In this document: one piece after another, positions 17,875 to 26,284 of the stretch
Layout of the letters: the number at the start of each line of letters is the position of its first letter
How positions within the stretch are numbered: the stretch's first letter is position 1
Assembly: GCA_013003115.1 (NCBI GenBank)
Contig: JABDLF010000032.1
Coordinates: forward strand, 1 to 33,856
DNA: 33,856 bases
Reading direction: 5' to 3'
DNA from: Gammaproteobacteria bacterium
GTDB lineage: Bacteria; Pseudomonadota; Gammaproteobacteria; Steroidobacterales; JABDLF01
The notes under the pieces: generated by a model
Told to the model about the DNA's origin: nothing
What the model saw: only the letters and a program-made list of their open reading frames with translations
Database searches by the model: none
Made by a program: the position numbers and the translations under genes

Positions 17875-17903
17875 CGACAGTTCCGGAAGGGGCTGTCGTT
17901 TTT
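17875..17903 (+). terminator. intrinsic terminator after ftsH
   Basis: CGACAGTTCC (17875-17884), a GGAA tetraloop (17885-17888), then GGGGCTGTCG (17889-17898) gives a ten-pair stem with two G-U pairs, followed directly by TTTTT (17899-17903). This is a textbook Rho-independent terminator and separates rlmE-ftsH from folP-glmM. Confidence 0.92.
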
Positions 17904-17926
17904 GTTTGCCGGCAGGGTATCGGACG

Positions 17927-18805
17927 ATGCAGTCGAAATCTGAAGAGTTATATGTGCAGTGTGGCGGGGGTCACACGCTGCCCGTCACGCGGCCCATCAT
18001 CATGGGCATCCTCAACGTAACACCTGACTCTTTTTCTGACGGCGGGCGCTTCGTCGATGCGGAATATGCACTCAGGCACGCCAGGATGATGGCCTCGGAA
18101 GGGGCAGCGCTGATCGACGTGGGCGGTGAGTCGACCCGACCTGGCGCCATGGCAGTCAGTGCCGACGATGAACTGGCGCGCGTTTTGCCGGTAGTCCGAT
18201 CGCTGGCTGACGGTGGCCTGTGTGTATCCGTCGATACCAGCAAACCAGAGGTGATGCGCGCTGCAGCCGACGCAGGGGCCGCGATGATCAACGACGTGCG
18301 AGCATTGCGAGAGCCGGGTGCGCTGGCCGCGGCGGCATCCACTGACCTGGCGGTTTGCCTGATGCATATGCAGGGCGAGCCCCGAACAATGCAGGTTGCG
18401 CCACGCTATGACGACGTCGTCTCCGAGGTCTGCGAGTTCCTCTTGGATCGTGCGCGAGCCTGCGAAGAGGCAGGCATTGACCGGCGCCGGATTGTCCTTG
18501 ACCCGGGTTTCGGGTTCGGCAAGTCCCTGGAGCACAACCTTTCGCTGCTTGCGGGCCTCGAGAGGATCGTGGCGTGTGGATACGTCGTGCTGGTTGGTTT
18601 GTCGCGAAAATCCATGCTCCAGGCTCTGACCGGGAGGGCCGTCGATGACCGGCTGGCGGGCAGCATCACGCTTGCGGTCATGTCAGCGCTGTCGGGAGCG
18701 CATATAATCCGTGTCCACGATGTGGCAGCGACGCGCGATGCCCTCGCTGTTGTCAGTGCCCTGAAAGAGGCGCAGGCCCGCAGCAAACCACCACAAGAAC
18801 AGTAG
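17927..18805 (+). CDS. folP: dihydropteroate synthase
   Basis: Condenses 6-hydroxymethyl-7,8-dihydropterin diphosphate with p-aminobenzoate in folate synthesis; target of sulfonamides. The 292-residue TIM-barrel protein keeps all family blocks: ILNVTPDSFSDGG (28-40), GGESTRPGA (66-74), SVDTSKPEVM, INDVRAL, LDPGFGFGK (191-199), SRKS (226-229) and IRVHDV (261-266). I start at ATG 17927. An in-frame TTG at 17906 would add seven residues and falls just after the terminator T run. It is followed 14 bases later by glmM, a very common pair. Confidence 0.96.
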   Translation: MQSKSEELYVQCGGGHTLPVTRPIIMGILNVTPDSFSDGGRFVDAEYALRHARMMASEGAALIDVGGESTRPGAMAVSADDELARVLPVVRSLADGGLCVSVDTSKPEVMRAAADAGAAMINDVRALREPGALAAAASTDLAVCLMHMQGEPRTMQVAPRYDDVVSEVCEFLLDRARACEEAGIDRRRIVLDPGFGFGKSLEHNLSLLAGLERIVACGYVVLVGLSRKSMLQALTGRAVDDRLAGSITLAVMSALSGAHIIRVHDVAATRDALAVVSALKEAQARSKPPQEQ

Positions 18806-18819
18806 AGAGGGACGGCAAA

Positions 18820-20163
18820 ATGACTCGCAAGTATTTCGGCACGGATGGCGTGCGCGGCAAGGTTGGCGAACCGCCCATGACAGTGGATTTCGCGCTTCGC
18901 ATGGCAAGCGCAGCGGCGCAGGTGCTGATGCCGGACGGCGGGATGGTGGTGATTGGCAAGGACACCCGGGTTTCGGGCTATATGTTTGAATCAGCCCTTG
19001 AGGCGGGCTTTGTTGCCGCCGGCGTGAACGTGCGGCTGCTGGGTCCGCTGCCGACGCCGGGTATCGCTTACTTCACGCAGCTCCTCGGCGGTGACCTGGG
19101 GGTGGTGATCAGCGCGTCACACAATCCATATTACGACAACGGCATCAAGTTCTTTGATGGCAGCGGCGCCAAGCTCTCAGATGAACAGGAAAACCAGATT
19201 GAGGCGCTGATTGAAAAACCGATTATCACCCGTGACTCGGCGGATCTGGGCAGGGCCGTCAGGGTTACCAAGGCTGTTGATTCGTACAAAGAGCACTGCA
19301 AGCAGACGTTTCCGCCTGGCGTTGACCTCAATGGCCTCAAGATCGTTGTGGACTGTGCGCATGGTGCGGGTTACAAGGCGGCGCCGCGCGTGCTCGCCGA
19401 CCTGGGCGCTGAACTCATTCCCATCGGCTGCTCACCGAATGGGCGCAATATTAATGCGGATGCCGGCTCAACCAAGCCGGAGCTTTTGCAGCTCACGGTG
19501 AAGGGCGTGCGCGCTGACCTGGGCATTGCCCTCGACGGCGACGGAGATCGCCTGGTGATGGTTGACAATGAGGGCAGGCTCGTCGACGGCGACCAGCTGC
19601 TTTTTGTGCTGGCGACGGAGGCCGCGCGCTGTGGTGAGCTGAAGGGGCCGGTGGTGGGCACCGTAATGAGCAATCTGGGTCTCGAGCATGCGCTCAAGAA
19701 ACAGGGAATTAAATTTCTGCGCGCCAAGGTTGGTGACCGAAACGTTCTGGCGATGCTTCGGGAGCACGGCGGGACTCTGGGCGGAGAGACGTCGGGCCAC
19801 ATTTTGTGCCTTGACAAGAGCACGACGGGTGACGGCATCGTTGCCGCACTGCAGGTGCTGGCCGCGGTGAGGAAGTCCGGCCGTTCACTGGCCGAGCTGG
19901 TCGAGGGCATGCCGCGCTACCCACAGACCCTGATTAATGTTCGGACGCCAGCGCGCATCGACCTGGATGCGTCGCCGGTAGTTGTGAAGGCGCTGTCAGA
20001 GGCCCGGAAGAGGCTTGCGGATACGGGCCGGGTTGTGTTGCGCCCGTCCGGCACCGAACCCGTGATCAGGGTGATGGTTGAGGGCGAGGACAAGGGCCTC
20101 GTAGACGAGACTGCTGCCACGATAGCCGACGCGGTGCGCGAAGCCGCCCGCGATGCTGCATAG
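18820..20163 (+). CDS. glmM: phosphoglucosamine mutase
   Basis: Converts glucosamine-6-phosphate to glucosamine-1-phosphate for UDP-GlcNAc, the precursor of peptidoglycan and lipopolysaccharide. The 447 residues (E. coli 445) start with KYFGTDGVRG, carry the phosphoserine loop ISASHNP with Ser100 as the site (E. coli Ser102), the magnesium loop DGDGDR (239-244) and the C-terminal phosphate-binding RPSGTEPVIRVMVEG. GAGAGGGA stands at the ribosome-binding position and folP is only 14 bases upstream, so the two are an operon. Confidence 0.98.
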   Translation: MTRKYFGTDGVRGKVGEPPMTVDFALRMASAAAQVLMPDGGMVVIGKDTRVSGYMFESALEAGFVAAGVNVRLLGPLPTPGIAYFTQLLGGDLGVVISASHNPYYDNGIKFFDGSGAKLSDEQENQIEALIEKPIITRDSADLGRAVRVTKAVDSYKEHCKQTFPPGVDLNGLKIVVDCAHGAGYKAAPRVLADLGAELIPIGCSPNGRNINADAGSTKPELLQLTVKGVRADLGIALDGDGDRLVMVDNEGRLVDGDQLLFVLATEAARCGELKGPVVGTVMSNLGLEHALKKQGIKFLRAKVGDRNVLAMLREHGGTLGGETSGHILCLDKSTTGDGIVAALQVLAAVRKSGRSLAELVEGMPRYPQTLINVRTPARIDLDASPVVVKALSEARKRLADTGRVVLRPSGTEPVIRVMVEGEDKGLVDETAATIADAVREAARDAA

Positions 20164-20288
20164 TACAGGCGAGGCCGAACCGCAGTAGGCCCGTCGCCGA
20201 TAATTAGACGATTTATGACGCCCGAGCCGTTGCGTTGACCGGACGGCACCTTTAAGCTTGCGCGCAATTTTTGCCCGGAGATATGGTC

Positions 20289-21044
20289 ATGAGAAAGCCA
20301 CTGGTTGCCGGAAACTGGAAAATGCATGGGTCGCGACAGCAGCTGGACAGCCTGCTCGGTGGCCTGATCGATGGCCTGTCGGACAATGCCACCGCCGAAG
20401 TGCTGGTTTGCCCCGCTTTCGTTTATCTGCATGAGGCCTCGGCCAGGCTCGGCGATTCGGCCATTGAGCTCGGCGCGCAGAATGTGTGCGCGCAGGCGGG
20501 CGAGGGTGCTTTCACCGGCGAAATATCGGCGGCAATGCTCGCGGATATCAAATGTCGCTACGTCATTGTCGGGCACTCCGAACGCAGGGCCATTTATGCG
20601 GAGTCGGATGAACAGGTTGCGAAGAAATTTGTGGCGGCCCAGGCGGCTGGTTTGATACCGGTGCTGTGTGTGGGCGAGACTCTTGACGAGCGAGAAAGCG
20701 GCGCCACGGAGGCAGTGGTGGCAAGGCAATTGGACGCTGTCCTCGACGAGGCAGGCGTAGCGGCATTTTCGCAGTCGGTTCTGGCCTATGAGCCGGTCTG
20801 GGCAATCGGCACTGGCAAGACCGCGTCGCCTGACCAGGCTCAGCAGGTGCACGGCTTTATACGCAGCAAGATTGCCGAGAAGGATGTTAAGATAGCGGGC
20901 TTGCTCCGAATCCTCTATGGCGGCAGCGTCAAACCTGGTAACGCCGCCGAAATTTTTGCAATGGCGGACGTGGACGGCGGCCTGATCGGCGGAGCTTCAC
21001 TGAAAGTCGATGACTTTCTGGCGATCGTGAGGGCGGCGGGCTGA
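20289..21044 (+). CDS. tpiA: triosephosphate isomerase
   Basis: Interconverts dihydroxyacetone phosphate and glyceraldehyde-3-phosphate in glycolysis and gluconeogenesis. The 251-residue barrel has the catalytic residues Lys11 (GNWKMHG), His96 (VGHSERR) and Glu168 (AYEPVWAIGTGKTA), plus phosphate loops YGGSVKPGNA and GGLIGGASL. I chose ATG 20289 because GGAG (20277-20280) is 8 bases upstream and the N-terminus MRKPLVAGNWK matches the family. ATG 20283 and TTG 20271 in the same frame are too close to or overlap that site. The 125-base gap after glmM has no convincing promoter or terminator. Confidence 0.98.
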   Translation: MRKPLVAGNWKMHGSRQQLDSLLGGLIDGLSDNATAEVLVCPAFVYLHEASARLGDSAIELGAQNVCAQAGEGAFTGEISAAMLADIKCRYVIVGHSERRAIYAESDEQVAKKFVAAQAAGLIPVLCVGETLDERESGATEAVVARQLDAVLDEAGVAAFSQSVLAYEPVWAIGTGKTASPDQAQQVHGFIRSKIAEKDVKIAGLLRILYGGSVKPGNAAEIFAMADVDGGLIGGASLKVDDFLAIVRAAG

Positions 21045-21046
21045 GA

Positions 21047-21073
21047 CGCCTTCTGAATTCGATTCAGGCGGCG
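21047..21073 (+). terminator. hairpin after tpiA
   Basis: CTGAAT (21053-21058) and ATTCAG (21062-21067) pair perfectly with a 3-base loop, extended by CGCC (21047-21050) with GGCG (21070-21073) across a 2x2 internal loop. There is no T run, so read-through into secG is likely. Confidence 0.3.
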
Positions 21074-21114
21074 CCAGTGTTTAACGAGATTTAAGATACT
21101 TATACGGATTAGAA

Positions 21115-21480
21115 ATGCTTCAGACTGTTCTACTTAGCGCTCAGGTTATCCTGGCTGCCTTCATCATCGGGCTGATTCTCCTGCAGCGAGGCAAGGGCGC
21201 GGAGGCGGGCGCGGCATTTGGCGCCGGTGCTTCGGGCACCGTGTTTGGTGCTTCGGGCTCGGCTAATTTCCTGAGCCGCACGACTGCAATACTCGCAACG
21301 CTGTTCATATTGAATAGCCTCGTGCTGGCGAATCTTGCGGCGCGCCAGCGCGCACCGGAAAGCGTGCTTGAGGCGCTGCCCCAGACCAGCGCCGAAACCG
21401 TCGATATGACGGCACCGCCAGCTGAGACAATTGATGAAGAGCTGCCCGAACTGCCGCCTGCCGGAGACGATGGCGGTTAG
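21115..21480 (+). CDS. secG: preprotein translocase subunit SecG
   Basis: Small inner-membrane subunit of the SecYEG channel that aids SecA-driven protein export. The 121 residues show two membrane segments (about 3-23 and 55-76) joined by the conserved loop LQRGKGAEAGAAFGAGASGT with FGASGSANFLSR. The last ~45 residues are an acidic, Pro-rich tail, as in many proteobacterial SecG proteins. tpiA-secG-tRNA-Leu-nuoA is the order known from several gammaproteobacteria; in E. coli secG is likewise followed by leuU. It ends 17 bases before the tRNA gene. Confidence 0.95.
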   Translation: MLQTVLLSAQVILAAFIIGLILLQRGKGAEAGAAFGAGASGTVFGASGSANFLSRTTAILATLFILNSLVLANLAARQRAPESVLEALPQTSAETVDMTAPPAETIDEELPELPPAGDDGG

Positions 21481-21497
21481 ACAACAAGATTAAGATA

Positions 21498-21582
21498 GCC
21501 GATGTGGTGGAATTGGTAGACACGCTGTCTTGAGGGGGCAGTGGCGCAAGCCGTGCCGGTTCGAGTCCGGCCATCGGCACCA
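21498..21582 (+). tRNA. leuU: tRNA-Leu (anticodon GAG)
   Basis: Complete cloverleaf with a long variable arm, as expected for leucine. The acceptor GCCGATG (21498-21504) pairs with CATCGGC (21572-21578), followed by A73 and an encoded CCA (21580-21582). The anticodon stem CTGTC/GGCAG (21525-21529/21537-21541) encloses a loop with anticodon GAG at 21532-21534. The T arm is GCCGG-TTCGAGT-CCGGC. It reads CUC/CUU codons. It is probably cut from a secG-tRNA transcript. Confidence 0.96.
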
Positions 21583-21595
21583 ACACGATGACCGA

Positions 21596-21614
21596 CGATA
21601 TCTATATAATATCG
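21596..21614 (+). promoter_or_regulatory. inverted repeat containing a TATAAT box before nuoA
   Basis: CGATAT (21596-21601) and ATATCG (21609-21614) are a perfect 6-base inverted repeat with a 7-base centre. A perfect -10 TATAAT (21605-21610) overlaps it. No good -35 stands 16-18 bases upstream, where the tRNA 3' end is. It is either the nuo promoter, possibly needing an activator, or the 3' hairpin of the tRNA transcript. Confidence 0.4.
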
Positions 21615-21688
21615 GGGTCTTTCGCCGGGTGAACGGAACGGTTTACTTCCGGAGCCTGAAATCGAAGCTGTAACGAACGGAACCAGGG

Positions 21689-22045
21689 ATGCTGCAAGAA
21701 TATTTGCCGATTCTGATTTTTATCCTTGTAGCGAGTTTTTTCGGGTTCCTGCTGCTCGGGCTCGGCTGGCTGCTGGGACCCCGCAACCCTGACGACGAAA
21801 AGCTCTCTCCTTATGAGTGCGGATTCGAGGCATTTGAAGATACTCGAATGAAGTTCGACGTTCGTTACTATCTCGTCGCAATCCTTTTTATTATTTTTGA
21901 TCTGGAAATCGCCTTCCTTTTCCCGTGGGCCGTGGTTCTGGACGAGATAGGCTTATTCGGGCTTCTGGCAATGGCTGTGTTTCTTATCGTGCTGGTGGTC
22001 GGCTTTATATACGAATGGAAGAAAGGGGCTCTGGAATGGGATTAG
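21689..22045 (+). CDS. nuoA: NADH-quinone oxidoreductase subunit A
   Basis: Membrane subunit at the joint between the hydrophilic and membrane arms of complex I; its long loop lines the quinone tunnel. The 118 residues show three membrane segments (about 7-30, 62-82, 87-110) and the conserved loop [21 protein letters not shown], split here as PYECGFE and [20 protein letters not shown]. It is the first gene of the nuo operon, about 105 bases after the tRNA. Its stop lies inside nuoB (10-base overlap). Confidence 0.96.
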   Translation: MLQEYLPILIFILVASFFGFLLLGLGWLLGPRNPDDEKLSPYECGFEAFEDTRMKFDVRYYLVAILFIIFDLEIAFLFPWAVVLDEIGLFGLLAMAVFLIVLVVGFIYEWKKGALEWD

Positions 22046-22524
22046 CTGCGGAGAACGCCGCTACAACGCAGGTTCATACAACAACGCTGGACAAGCTGAT
22101 CAACTGGGCGCGCACCGGCTCTATGTGGCCGATGACATTTGGTCTGGCGTGCTGCGCGATAGAGATGATGCAGGCCGGCGCATCTCGCTATGACCTTGAT
22201 CGGTTCGGTGTGATTTTTCGGCCCAGTCCGCGTCAGTCGGATGTGATGATCGTCGCCGGCACACTGGTCAACAAGATGGCCCCGGCACTGCGCAAGGTGT
22301 ATGACCAGATGGCCGAACCGCGCTGGGTAATTTCCATGGGTTCGTGTGCAAACGGGGGCGGCTATTACCACTATTCCTACGCGGTGGTTCGTGGCTGTGA
22401 TCGAATCGTGCCGGTGGATGTTTACGTGCCGGGCTGTCCTCCAACGGCCGAAGCGCTTCTCTACGGCATACTGCAGCTGCAGAAAAAAATTCGCCGCACC
22501 AACACGATTGTTCGCGAGGCCTGA
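22036..22524 (+). CDS. nuoB: NADH-quinone oxidoreductase subunit B
   Basis: Peripheral subunit that holds cluster N2, the last iron-sulfur centre before quinone. The 162 residues have the N2 ligands Cys39-Cys40 ([10 protein letters not shown]), Cys104 (GSCANGGG) and Cys134 ([12 protein letters not shown]). The start is ATG 22036, within the nuoA end. The frame stays open upstream to 21925, but that extension is nuoA read in the wrong frame and has no family match. The four-base gap to nuoC keeps the two coupled. Confidence 0.97.
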   Translation: MGLAAENAATTQVHTTTLDKLINWARTGSMWPMTFGLACCAIEMMQAGASRYDLDRFGVIFRPSPRQSDVMIVAGTLVNKMAPALRKVYDQMAEPRWVISMGSCANGGGYYHYSYAVVRGCDRIVPVDVYVPGCPPTAEALLYGILQLQKKIRRTNTIVREA

Positions 22525-22527
22525 CCG

Positions 22528-23223
22528 TTGGGAACGCGAACTGAAAGTCTTGTTGCCGCCGCGAAGGATCGTTTTCATGACGTCTTGACCGAAGTGCCTT
22601 CAATCTGCGGCGAGGCAACTTTCGAGGTTGAAACCGACAAGCTCATTGAAGTCTGTCTCGCGCTGCGTGACGAACAGGATTTTCTGTTCGACATGCTGAT
22701 AGACGTATGCGGCGTGGATTATCTTGATTATGGTCAGGATGAGTGGGGCACCGTTGAGGCGACGGGTTCAGGGTTCAGCCGTGCCGTTGAGCGCGACGTA
22801 CCGCACCCGCGTGCCTCCGGCGAGCGGCGCTTTGCCGTTGTTTATCACCTGCTGAGTACCAGCAAGAATCACCGTTTGCGGCTGCGAAGCTTTTGCAGTG
22901 GCGCAGAGCCACCGGTGATCGACTCGGTCAACGATATCTGGAGTTCGGCGAACTGGTTTGAACGTGAGGCTTTCGACCTGTTTGGAATCCTGTTTAAGGG
23001 GCATCCTGATCTGCGCCGCCTTCTCACAGACTACGGGTTTATCGGGCATCCGTTTCGCAAAGATTTCCCCCTCATCGGCAACGTTGAGGTGCGCTATGAC
23101 CCGAACAAGGGGCGCGTGGTGTATCAGCCGGTGAGCATTCAGCCGCGCGTGCTGGTGCCGAAGGTAATTCGCGACGACAGTCGATACGAGGAAGGCCTTG
23201 GGGAGGACGCGGGCGATGCCTGA
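22528..23223 (+). CDS. nuoC: NADH-quinone oxidoreductase subunit C
   Basis: 30-kDa subunit of the hydrophilic arm, bound to NuoD. The 231 residues carry the 30-kDa signature [21 protein letters not shown] with [15 protein letters not shown]. Unlike in E. coli, nuoC is not fused to nuoD. The start is TTG 22528, supported by GAGG at 22516-22519 and by the lack of any other start before the conserved part. Residues about 80-100 ([20 protein letters not shown]) form an insert before the FAVVYHLLS strand, also seen in some relatives. It overlaps nuoD by eight bases. Confidence 0.94.
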   Translation: MGTRTESLVAAAKDRFHDVLTEVPSICGEATFEVETDKLIEVCLALRDEQDFLFDMLIDVCGVDYLDYGQDEWGTVEATGSGFSRAVERDVPHPRASGERRFAVVYHLLSTSKNHRLRLRSFCSGAEPPVIDSVNDIWSSANWFEREAFDLFGILFKGHPDLRRLLTDYGFIGHPFRKDFPLIGNVEVRYDPNKGRVVYQPVSIQPRVLVPKVIRDDSRYEEGLGEDAGDA

Positions 23224-24469
23224 GATCCAGAATTTCACGATGAATTTCGGACCGCAGCACCCGGCCGCACACGGCGTGCTGAGGCTGGTCCTGGAAATGG
23301 ATGGCGAGGTCATCCAGAAAGCCGATCCCCATGTCGGGCTTTTGCACAGGGGGACGGAGAAACTTGCCGAGAGCAAGCCGTACAACCAGAGCATTGGCTA
23401 CATGGATCGCCTCGACTATGTATCGATGATGTGCAATGAGCACGGCTACGTGCTGGCTATAGAAAAGCTGCTGGGCATCGCCCCGCCAAAACGTGCGCAA
23501 TATATCAGAGTCATGTTTGACGAGGTCACCAGGATCTTGAACCACCTGATGTGGCTGGGCGCGCACGGGCTCGATATCGGTGCGATGACGATGTTTCTCT
23601 ATTGTTTTCGCGATCGCGAAGACCTGATGGATGCCTACGAGGCCGTATCCGGGACGCGTATGCACGCCACCTACTACCGCCCCGGCGGTGTCTACCGGGA
23701 TCTGCCGGAGGAGATGCCCAAGCTCCAGCCAACGAAATTTCGCAAGCAAAAAGAAGTTGATCGCCTCAACGAGAATCGCCAAGGCTCATTGCTTGATTTT
23801 CTCTGGGACTTCACAGAGCGTTTCCCGGCGAAAGTCGACGAGTATGAAACGCTGCTGACTGACAACCGCATCTGGAAACAGCGCACGGTAAACATTGGCA
23901 TCGTTTCCCCCGAGCGGGCGAAAGCGCTGGGCTTCACCGGGCCGATGCTGCGTGGCTCCGGCGTCGCGTGGGACTTAAGAAAAAAGCAGCCCTACGAGGT
24001 TTATCCGGAGCTTGATTTTGACATTCCTCTTGGCGTAAACGGCGATTGCTACGATCGCTATCTTGTAAGAGTTGAGGAGCTGCGCCAGTCGAACAAGATT
24101 ATCAGGCAGTGCATCAGGTGGCTGCGCGACAATCCCGGCTCGGTCATGAGCGACGATCGCAAGGTGCGGGCGCCGTCGCGTGGCGAGATGAAGGGCAACA
24201 TGGAGTCTCTCATTCACCATTTTAAGCTGTTCACAGAAGGCTACTGCGTCCCCGCCGGCGAATCCTATGCGGCGGTTGAAGCGCCCAAGGGAGAGTTTGG
24301 TGTTTACCTGATTTCTGACGGCGCGAACAAACCTTATCGGCTGAAGGTAAGGGCTCCCGGCTTCGCACATCTCGCCGCTATGGACGAAATGGTGCAGGGG
24401 CATATGCTGGCGGATGTGGTTTCGGTTATCGGCTCGCTTGATATCGTCTTCGGGGAGATTGACCGCTGA
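23216..24469 (+). CDS. nuoD: NADH-quinone oxidoreductase subunit D
   Basis: 49-kDa subunit that forms the quinone pocket together with NuoB. The 417 residues begin [19 protein letters not shown]; His19 and Tyr68 (RLDYVSMM) stand where the family's quinone-head ligands lie. The hydrogenase-like core and the C-terminal [12 protein letters not shown] are present. I start at ATG 23216: GGGAGG is about 10 bases upstream and MPEIQN fits the family. An upstream in-frame start at 23198 is inside nuoC and not needed. Stop and nuoE start share one base (TGATG). Confidence 0.98.
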   Translation: MPEIQNFTMNFGPQHPAAHGVLRLVLEMDGEVIQKADPHVGLLHRGTEKLAESKPYNQSIGYMDRLDYVSMMCNEHGYVLAIEKLLGIAPPKRAQYIRVMFDEVTRILNHLMWLGAHGLDIGAMTMFLYCFRDREDLMDAYEAVSGTRMHATYYRPGGVYRDLPEEMPKLQPTKFRKQKEVDRLNENRQGSLLDFLWDFTERFPAKVDEYETLLTDNRIWKQRTVNIGIVSPERAKALGFTGPMLRGSGVAWDLRKKQPYEVYPELDFDIPLGVNGDCYDRYLVRVEELRQSNKIIRQCIRWLRDNPGSVMSDDRKVRAPSRGEMKGNMESLIHHFKLFTEGYCVPAGESYAAVEAPKGEFGVYLISDGANKPYRLKVRAPGFAHLAAMDEMVQGHMLADVVSVIGSLDIVFGEIDR

Positions 24470-24972
24470 TGGCTTATGTTCCAAATGATGTGGGCGTGCT
24501 GTCCGAGCATGCGCGTGAGGAGATCGACAAGTGGGTGGCGCGCTTCCCTGAGGGCAAGCAGCGTTCGGCGGTAATCTCAGCGCTGCGCGTTGCGCAGCAC
24601 GACAACAACGGTTACCTGACAGAAGAGCTCATGGATGCGGTGGCGGCCTATCTCGGTCTGCAACCGATCCAGGTGTACGAAGTTGCCAGCTTTTACTCCA
24701 TGTTCGAAACAAAGCCCGTGGGTCGCCGAAGCATTTCAGTGTGCACGAATCTCTCATGCTCGCTGTGTGGCTCGGATCAGATCGTCGCGCATATTGAGAA
24801 GAAGCTGGGTATCAAGACCGGCGAGACGACATCGGACGGCAAGTTCTACCTGAAGCGTGAAGAGGAATGCCTTGCAGCGTGTACGGGCGCACCGATGATG
24901 ATGGTGGATCACGTTTATTACGAAAACCTGACGCCGGAAAAAGTTGACGAAATCCTGGACGGCCTGGAATGA
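24469..24972 (+). CDS. nuoE: NADH-quinone oxidoreductase subunit E
   Basis: 24-kDa subunit with the binuclear cluster N1a, next to the flavin in NuoF. The 167 residues are a helical N-terminus ([15 protein letters not shown]) and a thioredoxin-like domain with the [2Fe-2S] ligands Cys92, Cys97, Cys134 and Cys138. It starts on the last base of the nuoD stop and overlaps nuoF by four bases (ATGA), so translation of nuoD-E-F is tightly coupled. Confidence 0.97.
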   Translation: MAYVPNDVGVLSEHAREEIDKWVARFPEGKQRSAVISALRVAQHDNNGYLTEELMDAVAAYLGLQPIQVYEVASFYSMFETKPVGRRSISVCTNLSCSLCGSDQIVAHIEKKLGIKTGETTSDGKFYLKREEECLAACTGAPMMMVDHVYYENLTPEKVDEILDGLE

Positions 24973-26273
24973 AGGATTACCCGAAAAATCAGGTGGCGTT
25001 CGCGACCTTCGAGCTCGATGAGCCGTGGACGTTGAAAAATTATCTTTCGATCGGCGGCTACGAGGCATGGAAGAAAATTCTTGCCGAGAAAACGCCGCAG
25101 GAAGAAGTGATTGATATCGTCAAGGCGTCCGGTTTGCGTGGACGAGGCGGCGCGGGCTTTCCGACGGGCTTGAAATGGAGCTTTATGCCGCGTCAGTCGC
25201 CGGTGCAAAAATATATCGTGTGCAACTCGGACGAGAGCGAGCCGGCAACCTGCCATGATCGGGATATTCTGCGTTACAACCCTCACTCAGTTATTGAAGG
25301 CATGGCCATAGCCGGCTACGCAATGGGTGCCACCGTGGGTTACAACTATATTCGCGGCGAATTCCTGGAAGAGCCGGTGCCCCGCTTCGAGGCCGCAGTG
25401 GCAGAAGCTTACGAGGCAGGCCTTCTCGGCAAGAATCTCATGAGTTCCGACGTCGATTTCGATCTCTATACTTTTGTAGGCGCCGGCGCCTATATCTGCG
25501 GCGAGGAAACAGCGCTGCTCGAATCCCTCGAGGGCAAGCAGGGCAAGCCGCGCTTTAAGCCCCCGTTTCCTGCGAACTTCGGGCTGTACGGCAAGCCCAC
25601 CACCATTAACAACACTTATTCACTGGCATCTGTGCCGACCATCATGCGAAAAGGCGCAGACTGGTTTCGGCAGCTCGGCACGGAGAACTCAGGGGGCACG
25701 CTCATCTATTCGGTTTCCGGTCATGTCGAGCAGCCGGGCAACCACGAACTGTCGGCGGGCATCCCGTTTCGGGACCTGCTTGAACTGTGCGGTGGTATGA
25801 AAGGGGGGCGCGCGCTCAAGGCGGTGATTCCGGGTGGCTCATCAGTGCCCGTTCTGCCCGCCGAGAAAATCATGGATCTCAACATGGACCACGATTCGCT
25901 GCAGCACGCGGGCTCCGCCATCGGCACCGGTGCCGTCGTGGTGATGGATGAGACGACCTGCATGGTGAGCGTACTGCGCCGCATCTCTCGGTTTTACTTC
26001 GCGGAGAGCTGCGGTCAATGCACGCCCTGTCGCGAAGGTACGGGATGGCTTTACCGCATGCTGACCCGGATCGTCGAAGGCAAAGGGCGACCGGAAGACC
26101 TGGACAAGCTGCTCGATGTTGCCAACAAGATCGAGGGTCATACGATTTGTGCATTTGGTGATGCGGCCGCCTGGCCCGTGCAGAGCTTTCTTAAGCATTT
26201 TCACCACGAGTTCGCGTACATGATCGAGCACGGCCGCTCGATCGTTGATAAGGATGGCCGGGCTGCGGCCTGA
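24969..26273 (+). CDS. nuoF: NADH-quinone oxidoreductase subunit F (NADH-binding)
   Basis: 51-kDa subunit where NADH is oxidised by FMN; electrons leave through cluster N3. The 434 residues show the nucleotide loop [16 protein letters not shown] (55-70), the FMN segment [19 protein letters not shown] (171-189) and the [4Fe-4S] ligands Cys348, Cys351, Cys354 ([11 protein letters not shown]) and Cys394. The usual E-P-G-T of the NADH site reads E-P-A-T here (Ala93), while neighbouring Asp88, Glu89 and Glu91 remain. It starts within nuoE and ends 11 bases before nuoG. Confidence 0.98.
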   Translation: MKDYPKNQVAFATFELDEPWTLKNYLSIGGYEAWKKILAEKTPQEEVIDIVKASGLRGRGGAGFPTGLKWSFMPRQSPVQKYIVCNSDESEPATCHDRDILRYNPHSVIEGMAIAGYAMGATVGYNYIRGEFLEEPVPRFEAAVAEAYEAGLLGKNLMSSDVDFDLYTFVGAGAYICGEETALLESLEGKQGKPRFKPPFPANFGLYGKPTTINNTYSLASVPTIMRKGADWFRQLGTENSGGTLIYSVSGHVEQPGNHELSAGIPFRDLLELCGGMKGGRALKAVIPGGSSVPVLPAEKIMDLNMDHDSLQHAGSAIGTGAVVVMDETTCMVSVLRRISRFYFAESCGQCTPCREGTGWLYRMLTRIVEGKGRPEDLDKLLDVANKIEGHTICAFGDAAAWPVQSFLKHFHHEFAYMIEHGRSIVDKDGRAAA

Positions 26274-26284
26274 AGGGACAGAGG

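Noticed and set aside
21925-22035. 37-residue N-terminal extension of NuoB
   Set aside because: It is nuoA read in another frame; the family N-terminus and spacing fit ATG 22036.
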